NCBI GenBank assembly: GCA_964035015.1
Contig: OZ035998.1
Coordinates: 33,844,628-33,908,627 of the forward strand
DNA from: Corallium rubrum
Taxonomy: Eukaryota; Cnidaria; Anthozoa; Scleralcyonacea; Coralliidae
DNA length: 64,000 nt
Direction: 5' to 3'
A program made the position numbers and the translations under genes. Below the pieces are notes generated by a model. That model did not search any database and had not been told where the DNA came from. It saw only the letters and a program-made list of their open reading frames with translations. Below are positions 1 to 13,899 of the stretch, piece by piece (position 1 is the stretch's first letter; every line of letters begins with the position of its first letter).

Positions 1-17
1 CTGGTCATCAGTTGATA

Positions 18-83
18 CCAATCAAATCAAATCAAATCAAATCAAATCAAATCAAATCAAATCAAATCAAATCAAATCAAAAT
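18..83. repeat. (AATCA)n microsatellite
   Basis: About 13 perfect copies of the pentamer AATCA/ATCAA. The rest of 84-520 is AT-rich non-coding sequence in which I see no gene; it probably lies in an upstream intron of the ZYG11-like gene. Confidence 0.95.
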
Positions 84-519
84 TAATGATACAATATACT
101 AACAATCCTATTTCGTCACACGTCTTTGATAAACATTTTCTGGTATTACAGAAAGATTTAACTTTAAATATGGAGGCGAATTTTAGCGAAGGAATTTATT
201 GTGCGAAATCTCAGCAAAGGTCACCGGAATTAAAACCGAAATGTGCGCATGTCTAATCAAGAAAAATAATTTTTGGTGGCCCCGGCTATCTTCGCGCACA
301 CGAATGATCACGCGCGTTTGTTGATGTCTCGCGAGTTTTTTTCCCGATTCACATATGCATGCATGGAATTTGGTAATGATTTCTGTATCGAGCTATCTCA
401 AACGTTGAAGTGCCTATCATCAAGCGAAAATTAAGTCTGCATGTCTTATTTGAAAGAATACTTAAACATTTTGACGTTACATGCGCATGAGTTATCGGTT
501 ATAACATCGTTGCTATATT

Positions 520-960
520 AGGAAGGCACGTGGGTGCGTAGAACAGTTTTTATAACGAGATACTGACGTTTTGAGCAGAGCCCTTTATCAGAGTGAAATG
601 TCACATTTACCACCTTTTCAATTTCCTCAGACTTAATTTTCGTTTCAAAATACACTTTCTCTGAATTTTTATACCATTTTTCCATAGACTTTATTGGGTA
701 ACAAAAATATACAAAAATATACATATTTACAATAACCAAAAACAACTGAATAGAAACCGTGACAAAAAGAACAAAAAAACACATGCCAACTATAGAAGTT
801 ACCCAAATGGGAGAGGCGCGAACGGGTCGTAAGTATACCCATGCAAGGCACCTCACCGTAAAAAGATATAGTAAAATTTAAAAAAAAACTATCACAAACA
901 TTCTGACAAATTAAATTATAAAATGAAATTAATTCCTGTGACAGGGACGATCTCTTACGA
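520..960 (-). mobile_element. Penelope-like terminal repeat relic with hammerhead-like core
   Basis: On the minus strand 563-593 reads like a hammerhead ribozyme core with two changes: CTGATAA for CTGATGA, a short G/C stem, then CAAAAC for GAAAC before GTC. Hammerhead motifs of this kind are known in the terminal repeats of Penelope-like retroelements. The surrounding minus-strand open frame (about 112 aa, hydrophobic) has no recognisable domain and is treated as part of the relic. The assignment rests on the core motif alone. Confidence 0.35.
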
Positions 961-1008
961 GAGACCAAGTAACTATGTTATGAATCAACCTCGAAAATGT
1001 CTTTTTAG

Positions 1009-5823
<4,815 letters not shown>

Positions 5824-5875
5824 TAAGAAGAAAACTGAAACAAAAAAGGTTTCTTTATTGACAGTGAGTAGCGTG

Positions 5876-5925
5876 CAACCTCGTACCCAGGGAGCAACGG
5901 AGATAAGAACCTGGGTACAAGGTTG
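5876..5925. mobile_element. 50-bp micro-MITE with exact 9-bp TSD
   Basis: Ends CAACCTCGTACCCAGG and CCTGGGTACAAGGTTG are inverted repeats (15/16) around an 18-bp loop. Exact flanking duplications AGTAGCGTG lie at 5867-5875 and 5926-5934. The end sequence resembles the 1657-1997 element, suggesting the same Mutator-type family cut down to its ends. It lies 52 bp after the ZYG11-like stop codon, so probably in the 3' UTR. Confidence 0.85.
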
Positions 5926-6017
5926 AGTAGCGTGCTGCGTAGGCAGCGTTGAAGTGCAAATCAAAATATAAGAAACTTTTAAGTTGGCGAACTACCGAAA
6001 CATGGAACGTTAAGTCT

Positions 6018-6425
6018 GCCGCACACGAGAGCTACTAGCTGAGCTAACCGTCTCGCGAGGCATTTGCTGAGCAAGATTCTCTGATATCAAACACGATAGA
6101 TATTTGTCTCATAGCCTCCCAAGGTAAAATTCTCAGAAAAAGCGGCGCGCACACGAGAGATTTTTGCTGAGGGGCAAATGCGTGGCCTCGCGAGGCGGTG
6201 CACTGTGAGCCAGCCGCACATGAGAGCTACTAGCTGAGCTAACCGCCTTGCGAAGCCATTTGCTGAGCGGCAAGATTCTCTTATATCAAATACGATAGAT
6301 ATTTGTCTCACAGCCTCGCGAGGTCAAATTCTCAGGAAAAACGACGGGCACACGAGAGATTCTTGCTGAGCAAATGGCCTCGCGAGGTGGTTAGCTCAGC
6401 TACTGGCTCTCGTGTGCGCTGGCTG
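6018..6425. mobile_element. MITE with two head-to-tail partial copies
   Basis: The motif GCACACGAGAGCTACTAGC followed by GAGCTAACC opens at about 6020 and again at about 6215; the inverted form closes the element at 6400-6425. Two similar ~200-bp units run in tandem, each containing ATATCAAA.ACGATAGATA. Both strands lack coding potential. Confidence 0.75.
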
Positions 6426-7251
6426 TAACGCGGCTAACTCGACGACGCGGCCTTAAAAACGTTAAAAAGGAATGCATTTAAAAGCGCCACGGTAGAATAA
6501 CTGCGGTATTTCATGTTTAAGCTTATTTAATGACTTCAAGACGCTCAAAACGGCTGTAGTGTTAAGAAACAGATCTCACTTCTCAGCGTGTTCGCGTCCG
6601 TTCTGAAGACGTAAAAATGCTGAGCGTGGCCGTTGTTCACAGAACGAGGACGGTATTGATATATACTCTTGGGATTACAAATTATTCATTCACTTTGTTT
6701 TCATTAAGAATTCTTTTGATTTTAAGGCGCGTCAACGAGCTTACCGCGTCGTGGATCTTAAAGTCCCTAGTAACTTTTGTGTGCGGCAGCCTTAAAGTAA
6801 ATGAATTTTGGCTTTTTATATTATTTGATAATATAAAAATAGAGAAAATTCTGATATTCGTATACATCTGTTCATTCAATATTTACGTCTTTGGAAAGCA
6901 CTTTATTTTTCAGTTCAAAGTTGATAGCTAGGGCCGTGAAACGTCAACAAATAACGTGGCCACAACAACTATTTGACGTCACGCGGTGGATCATTATCAT
7001 AAATTTGTTTGGTCTTGATCCACCTTGTGACGTCACAGGTATTGTTATTCGTCTCAGTCCTTGCTGACATTTCGACTTAAGAAATGCTACGGTTTGGCAA
7101 GTTTAAATATAAAAATAAAGCACTTTTGAAACACGTAAAAACAAAGTGAGCATATGTAGCAATATCAGCGATTTCTATATTTTTATATTATGAAATAAAG
7201 AAATTAGCGAAAATTTAATTTCATAAGCACTTTAATTAAGTATATCTAATC
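6426..7251. other. Non-coding stretch with a small palindrome
   Basis: No gene is recognised. 6979-7040 is an imperfect palindrome, TTTGACGTCACGCGGTGGATCA paired with TGATCCACCTTGTGACGTCACA in two arms of about 21 bp; it may be a minimal MITE or a CRE-like (TGACGTCA) pair. The 104-aa frame at 6617 is AT-rich and shows no family resemblance. Confidence 0.5.
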
Positions 7252-7587
7252 AAGGTTCCCATTTCTCAAAGAACATGAAATTCGAGGAATTTCTAGAACT
7301 TTCGAGGACCTTAACTATATATTCAAGGACCGAGATATGAAAAAAATATAAAGTTCTATTAATTTCCTGAAAATTAGGCTGACCTCTCATGTAATCGCCA
7401 GTAAGCAACAAACTTTGTTTGAAATCAGTTATTTTATCGGTTAGATTATAGATAAAACAACAGAAGGGAAATTCCAGGACTTTCAAAGGAGCAGCTCTAT
7501 TGATTTTCAACGACTTTTCAAGCCTAGAATATTTTTTTTGAAATTCAAGGACTTTCTAGGACTCTTTGATCACTGTGGGAACTTTGA
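7252..7587. mobile_element. hAT-like MITE rich in 'aaggact' motifs
   Basis: It begins CAAGGTTCCCA and ends TGTGGGAACTTTG, an imperfect inverted pair. The interior repeats short tracts such as TTCAAGGAC and TTTCTAGGAC, a look shared by abundant non-autonomous hAT families of invertebrates. No clear TSD, so the assignment is tentative. Confidence 0.5.
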
Positions 7588-8104
7588 CTAAGGTTTCGAG
7601 CGGGGACCCTTTGTCAGAAACGGTTAATTATTTACGTTCCATGTTTTGGCAGTAGATCAACTTTAGGCAATCGATAAAAGTAGAATAGTTGCGATTTTCG
7701 CACTATTCGCAAGTTGCGAATAGTCGACGAATAATGTCTTATAATTCAAGTAGTTGCGAATAATTAGCATTTATTAAATTATAATTATTTGCAGTATCAT
7801 TAAATAAATCATCCAAATATTGATCAATGATTGGACGAGTTTGAGCAAAATATTATGATTTGTCAGTGGCGAGCTACCAGTTTCCGAAGCCAGAAGCAAA
7901 TAACTGGCAGCGAGACACTGACAAATGGCATGATATTTTGCAATAGTCGGGTTCAATTAATTGATTTGTCATTTGTAAAATAACAGTACATGCATTTCTT
8001 GGTAAGAGTAACTTTATAGCAAAGCAGTATATTGCCGTCAAACACAAAACTAAATGCAAAACTGACAAAAGCAGTTCAAATCCAGTTTGGCTATAGACCA
8101 ACTA

Positions 8105-8350
8105 CCAATCCATTAAATTTTGGTGGAATTTAGTCAAAATTTGGATGAGAAATGAATAAAAGTCTGACCGCAAGATTCTCCATGTAGAAGAAATGCTTGA
8201 TTGCGCTCATTATCTTTATTTTATGCAAATATTTTTGCATAATTTTGGTACGAGTGCAATCAAGCATTTTATTCATACATGCATGTGTTGGTCTCGTGAG
8301 CTAGCCTGGTTAGCGGGATGGCTCGTTTTCTTTTTAAACATTTCCAATAA
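8105..8350. repeat. Dispersed repeat, related to 41190-42300
   Basis: Shares extended similarity with 41190-41330 plus 42175-42300, including GACCGCAAGATTCTCC, GCTTGATTGCGCTCATTATC and GCAATCAAGCATTTTATTCAT. The present copy lacks the ~750-bp insertion found in the other. A second shared block, at 8540-8590, recurs at 47400-47460 (CATATCAGTAATATCGTATTT). No gene is seen in 7590-8800. Confidence 0.7.
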
Positions 8351-8802
8351 CCCACTGGCGGAGGTATATGCAGTCTCTGACTGCCCTCTAGTTTATCATC
8401 TTTTTCATTACAACCTTCAAGCAGTTTATTGTAAGAAAAGGAAAAAAGAAACACGAATGCCTACTTTGACGTCATCCTCGTGACCGTTTTGGATATACAA
8501 ACCGCAGTATAACAATAAATAGAAAAAAATATTTGGCATTCGACTATTGACTTTACATAGCATCCATATCAGTAATATCGTATTTGGGACTTTTTTGGTT
8601 TCAGATCGAGTACTTATTACGGGGGGAGGTGTTATAGGCGAATAATACATTCGCCCCCCGGAGGTCAACATCCTTTTGACCAGTGCCAAAAATTGGGGCC
8701 GACCCCGATTTCAAGTCCGCATTTTGCTGGCTGCCAAAATTCATACTTTGAATTTTGTAGGCATCTTGAATGAGACATCTCGATTTCAAATGAATTTAGA
8801 GA

Positions 8803-9655
8803 GAGTACACACTTCGCATTCTGATATACACTTTGCATTCTGATACACACTTTGCATTCTGATACACACTTTGCATTCTGATACATACTTTGCATTCTGA
8901 TATATACTTTACATTCTGATATACACTTTGCATTCTGATACACACTTTGCATTTTAATATATACTTTACATTCTGATATACACTTTGCATCTGATACACA
9001 CTTTGCATTCTGATACACACTTTGCATTCTGATACACACTTTGCATTCTGATACACACTTTGCATTCTGATACACACTTTGCATTCTGATACACACGTTG
9101 CATTCTTATATACACTTTGCATTCTGATACACACTTTGCATTCTGATACACACGTTGCATTCTGATACACATGTTGCATTCTTATATACACTTTGCATTC
9201 TGATAAACACTTTGCATTCTGATACACACTTTGCATTTTAATATATACTTTACATTCTGATATACACTTTGCATTCTGATACACACTTTGCATTCTGATA
9301 CACACTTTGCATTCTGATACACACTTTGCATTCTGATACACACTTTGTACTCTGATACACACTTTGCATTCTGATACACACTTTGCATTCTGATACACAC
9401 GTTGGATTTACATACTTTGCATTCTGATACACACGTTGCATTCTTATATACACTTTGCATTCTGATACACACGTTGCATTCTTATATACACTTTGCATTC
9501 TGATACACACGTTGCATTCTTATATACACTTTGCATTCTGATGTACACTTTGCATTCTGATACACACTTTGCATTTTGATATACACTTTGCATTCTGATA
9601 CACACGTTGCATTCTTATATACACTTGCATTCTGATACACACGTTGCATTTTACA
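8803..9655. repeat. 19-bp minisatellite (ACTTTGCATTCTGATACAC)n
   Basis: About 44 copies of a 19-bp unit with scattered variants (acgttgcattcttatat and similar). On the minus strand the unit lacks stops in all three frames, giving long pseudo-proteins (VYQNAKC/CIRMQS/VSECKV). These are repeat artefacts. Confidence 0.95.
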
Positions 9656-9794
9656 TCTTTGAGAGTCGCTGACATGCCATTTCCTGGCTTTGGAGGAAGA
9701 TTTTACAGACCCTAAAGGTTAAAAACTGTCATAAATACTTTGTACATATACAAACGTCACATAGATATTCAAAATGCATACACTCAGTAGCATT

Positions 9795-9936
9795 CCGATA
9801 CAGACTTTGCATTCTGGTACACACTTTGCATTCTGATGCATACTTTGCATTCCGATACACTTTGCATTCTTATACACACTTTGCATTCTGATACACACTT
9901 TGCATTCTGGTACACTTTGCATTCTGAAAGGGGGGG
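9795..9936. repeat. Second block of the 19-bp minisatellite
   Basis: About seven further, more diverged copies after a 140-bp gap (9656-9794). They run directly into the G/C-rich MITE end at 9937. Confidence 0.9.
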
Positions 9937-10006
9937 AGCCGAAATCAGAATAAATTTTTAGGGGGTCCGGGGGCACAGCTCCCCCCTGGCTACGCCACTC
10001 ACCTGG
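9937..10006. mobile_element. hAT-type MITE scrap
   Basis: G-rich stretch ending GGGGGCACAGCTCCCCCC and CTGGCTACGCC, the style of end seen at 27999-28160. Only a fragment is present. Confidence 0.4.
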
Positions 10007-10035
10007 TGAGCACAAGGCCAATTTTCTGATGGCGT

Positions 10036-10260
10036 ATGGGCTACCACGTCTACAAAAACTACCGAGAGTTCTACAAGCTCCTAAAGACGGTTGGTCTCTG
10101 GCATAACCCATGTTATGTAAACAGGAAAAGTGAACTTGGGATATTTATTGACGATGTCAGAGAAGTTATGCCCAACTGTGTGGTAAATGATGTCAGGAGA
10201 AGATGGCCAAACCCTTCTGGAGCCCCATACAAAGGACATGTACCTACCTGTACCGTATAG
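10036..10260 (+). CDS. Unrecognised small ORF or orphan exon (74 aa)
   Basis: The frame reads MGYHVYKNYREFYKLL, then a Trp/Cys-containing middle, then FIDDVREVMPNC and VRRRWPNPSGAPYKGH, ending in a stop at 10258-10260. Its composition is balanced and protein-like, unlike the simple-repeat frames nearby, and the C-terminal RRWPNPSG.PYKGH looks like a conserved tail. No start context, signal peptide or membrane segment is visible, and a stop lies just upstream in frame. It could be a terminal exon of an undetected gene, a truncated gene copy or a transposon remnant. I do not recognise the family. Confidence 0.4.
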   Translation: MGYHVYKNYREFYKLLKTVGLWHNPCYVNRKSELGIFIDDVREVMPNCVVNDVRRRWPNPSGAPYKGHVPTCTV

Positions 10261-11608
10261 ATAATTGTACAAAAATAATATCTGCCAGTGTATATGTAAT
10301 AACAGTAAACAATGAGTCCAGGGACACATATTTTATGCTTAAAAATTAATTGAAAAAAATGATGACCATATGTTATTCCTAAAATGAAATGTTTTTGGCT
10401 TCAAGATTCTGTAAGGTGCCACTCTTATTTTAAGTGAGAAAGAAGTTGACTCCCATTTCAATGTATTTTTCTCATTATTTTCGTTGACATAAGACACATA
10501 ACGCACGTTTACGTAGCTGTCATGCAATATTTCGCGAAAATGCTGGTGACGAGATTATTGAAAGTATTTGACATCCGGGATATAATCAATTCAAGTGGGA
10601 AGCTCCTCGTTTAGATTTCACTATACTAGAATATTTAATATTCGTTGCCGTTTTTTTAATTAATCATGAATTAAAATTAACGAAGAAGCACATTAAACAA
10701 AGAATTGAAAGAACAAACACTTACAGATGTTTAAAAGTACCTGGTAGCGCCGAAATAGAAAAGCGAAATGAATCGAAACGTATTCCTTAAGTATAAGTTT
10801 ATAAGTATACTTGAATTGAATGTGTGCCCTATACTGTACACTAACAATCAGTTTCTTTTTAAATTTAATCTGTCATTTTAAAATAAAAACTTTAGCATAC
10901 CTTGACATTCATTAATCTGATGAAGAAAAATTTAATTGTGAAGTTCTTGGTTCAAAACATCTGGATATTAAGAAGCACTGTGTATTTTTTGGTATCAAAA
11001 GTTTGGATACCAAATTTTTATTTGGGATACCAAGTTCAGAGATGCTGGTATCCCCAAGGGATACCACAAAAAAAATTTAATTTTAAACCCTGTAATATAG
11101 CAAGGTTGATTCTCATGTTATATACTTCATCACTGAAATGAATTCTCTTGGGGGCGTACACAAGTATGACATTATGGAAGCTTTCTGTGTAATAAGTGTC
11201 ACGACACCGAAAGTACAGTATAACTAGAAATACATGATCGCAACAACCCCTCGCCCACTTTAATTTTAATATATACATTTTTGTAAACCACCCCCACCAC
11301 CATACATGCACACACTTTCTGGTTTTGGGTTGTTTTTTTGTATTTAAGTCTATTATAGTTTTTATATTTTTATATTTAGTCTATTATACTTTTAGTATGT
11401 AATAATCAAATTAACAGCCTGAAAAATTTTGAATAGAAAGAGAGAAACAAACCAGTATAACATCGAAGAAAATTCATTGGCAAAGTTCATCTGCAGTCAT
11501 ATATTGACACACCGAAAGAGCATACAAAGTCAATATTAAAAAAGAAACAACGAGATGAACCAAATAACAAAAAATGTTTATTCAAAACAGATAATAGTGG
11601 CCAATTAC
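10261..11608. other. Non-coding AT-rich stretch
   Basis: No gene recognised. At 10985-11065 the motif TTTGGATACCAA and variants recurs several times as an irregular inverted cluster. The predicted frames are short and lack family features. Confidence 0.5.
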
Positions 11609-11955
11609 ACGCCGTAATTACGCACCGTAATTACGTTAAACGTAATTACGCAACGTCACCGTAATCACGCACCGTAATTACGCACCGTAATAACGCCGTA
11701 ATTACGCACGGTAATAAATCGCCGTAATTACGCGCCGTAATGACGCACCGTAATAACGCACCGTAATTACGCACGGTAATAAAGCGCCGTAATTACGCGC
11801 CGTAATTGCGCACCGTAATTACGCACTGTAATTACGCACCGTAATTACACACCATAATTACGCACCGTAATTACGCACGGTAATTACGCACGGTAATTAC
11901 GCACCGTAATTACGCACCGTAATTACGCCCCGTAAATGCGCACCGTAATTAGGCA
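11609..11955. repeat. 13-bp satellite (GCACCGTAATTAC)n, left block
   Basis: Roughly 26 copies of a 13-bp unit with point and length variants; each contains the 8-bp palindrome GTAATTAC with a TAATTA core. Confidence 0.95.
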
Positions 11956-12405
11956 CCGTTAATAATAATAATAATGATGGTACTTATATAGCGCCTATAC
12001 ATTGCTGTCCTAAGCGCTTTACAATGTCATATTATGCTTTACAAAATTATTATCTATATTTACAGTAAATTTTTATTATAATATTAATGTTAAAAATGCT
12101 AATAAGATACTAAGAATGTTAATTAAAACCTAAAAGTAATTACAAATCATAAGTTTGTTTAAAAAGATTCAGATTTAAAAATGTTGATGTTACTAATCGA
12201 TCTAATGTTCATTGGGAGCATGTTCCAGATTCTCGGTGCTGCAACCGAGAAGGCCCTGTACCCAATATGTCTTTAAATTATAGTGTACGTTGTTCTGTGA
12301 AACGCCATTTGTCTGAGGACGATCGAAGACGCCTTGCCGGCTGATAGTGGTATAAAAGTTCTTGCAAATGTGTCGGAGCCACGTTGTTCATTATTTTAAA
12401 GCACA
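11956..12405 (-). mobile_element. 5'-truncated CR1-like LINE 3' end inserted in the satellite
   Basis: Reading the minus strand from about 12275, the frame encodes GYRAFSVAAPRIWNMLPMNI and then RSISNINIFKSESF and a stop. This is the C-terminal motif (RAFS.AAP..WN.LP..IR) of CR1/Rex1/L2-type LINE proteins. The minus-strand sequence ends AAGCGCTTAGGAC...TATATAAGTACCATC followed by (ATT)n at 11956-11975, a typical LINE tail. Satellite flanks it on both sides, so it inserted into the array. Confidence 0.82.
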
Positions 12406-12835
12406 TCGTAATTACGCACCGTAATTACGCACCGTAATTACACCGTAATTACACACGGTAATTGCGCACCGTAATTACGCACCGTTATTACGCACCGTAG
12501 TAACACCGTAGTAACACCGTAGTAACACACCGTAATTACGCGGCGTAATTACGCACCGTAATTACGCACCGTAGTAAAAAACCGTAATTACGCACCGTAG
12601 TTACGCACCGTAGTTACGCACCGTAATTACGCACCGTAATTACGCACCGTAATTACGCACCGTAATTACGCACCGTTGTAACACCGTAATTACACACCGT
12701 AATTACGCACTGTAATTATGCACCGTAGTAACACCGGCATTACGCACGGTGATTACGCACCGTAATTACGCACCGTAATTACGCACTGTAATTACGCACG
12801 GTAATTACGCAACTTTATTAAGCACCGTAATTATA
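12406..12835. repeat. 13-bp satellite, right block
   Basis: Continuation of the (GCACCGTAATTAC)n array, about 33 more units, with some 9-bp variants (AACACCGTAGT). Confidence 0.95.
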
Positions 12836-13299
12836 TTTCTTCCAGTATATTTGAAGCTACTACGGTGGTTTATTTCCCGAGAAAACATTCGGAGAAGACA
12901 GATTATAATACATACGAAGAAAAATTCATAATAGCGGCCGCTATTATATTTGGACATGTTCGGTATTTCGCTTTTTTTAGGGAAACTAAGCTATTTGGTC
13001 GGATAAACTGAACGTATGTGGTAGCAAGGTGAATTATCTTTGCCAATATATTTTATAACTTCTACAGTGGATTATTTCTTGAGAAAACGTTTGGAGTAGA
13101 CGCTTAGGCGCGAAATGTTGAACAAAATATAATCAAACAAGACACCTGGGTCAGGTGTTCACTCGGGCTAGTGGAAAATGCAGAGGCCTCTATAACGCGC
13201 GGGCAGAGGACCAGGTGGGAGTGGGCCGAGGAAGATCAGATAAGGCTGAATGTGGTGCAGGACTATCCTGAATTGTCAGTTTAAAGTGTCTAGAATTCA

Positions 13300-13485
13300 G
13301 GATGATCCTGATGCCTAGGGGACTTCTCTGTCCCACATGCGGGATGTTAAACTAAAAGCATATAACAAAAAAAACCAGTAGGGGTGTTGTGCTCAGGGTG
13401 TGAGAGGTGGAACTTTCTCCTTCGGGGGTTGTGGTTAGATTTAGGGTTACTGGTGGTTGTCGTTAGGTTTAGGGTCAGATTTAGT
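13300..13485. repeat. Dispersed repeat with telomere-like TTAGGG motifs, copy 1
   Basis: Contains TCCCACATGCGGGATGTTAAAC and, after about 40 bp, AGTAGGGGTGTTG, then GGTTAG.TTTAGGGTTA. The same order recurs at 26243-26420 and, inverted, at 60100-60330. No gene is seen in 12836-14013; 12840-12895 and 13045-13100 share a ~50-bp repeated stretch (GAGAAAAC.TT.GGAG). Confidence 0.75.
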
Positions 13486-13899
13486 GATTAGAAAGTTGAG
13501 TTTTAAACTGATTAACTGAGGTAGAATCTAGTATTGAGCAAGGTAGACTACTCCAAATATATAGTTCAAGTATTAACTAGCTTAAAAAGTTTAGTAAAGC
13601 ACTTAGAAACTAGTACATCTAGTTCTGAACTGTTTCTAGTTGCACAAAACTATTAATAGGAATATTATAGTGACCTATATGGCGTTTAAAATAGATAAGA
13701 TCTTTCAAGTCATGCCGGTATGATAATGAGATTGTATGATAAATCATCCTGCCAGTTCAAAAACTTAAAATATATTTAGTTTCCTTGCATTGTAGTCTTT
13801 CAACCTTACTGATTTTAGTTAGTATAGAGAGCCCAAACTTCACATATGCAAATGCACTAGCAAATATGTAATAGGTGACTAGTAAAATATAGCCGCATG

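Noticed and set aside
518-968. Minus-strand 99-112-aa hydrophobic frames as a membrane protein gene
   Set aside because: They overlap a Penelope-like terminal sequence and lack a supporting domain or splice structure.
8665-9510. Long minus-strand Cys-rich frames (up to 200 aa)
   Set aside because: Explained by the 19-bp repeat lacking stops in every frame; no signal peptide, start context or conserved non-repeat domain.
8803-9655. CRISPR-like array
   Set aside because: The repeats are contiguous 19-bp units without unique spacers, in a eukaryotic context.
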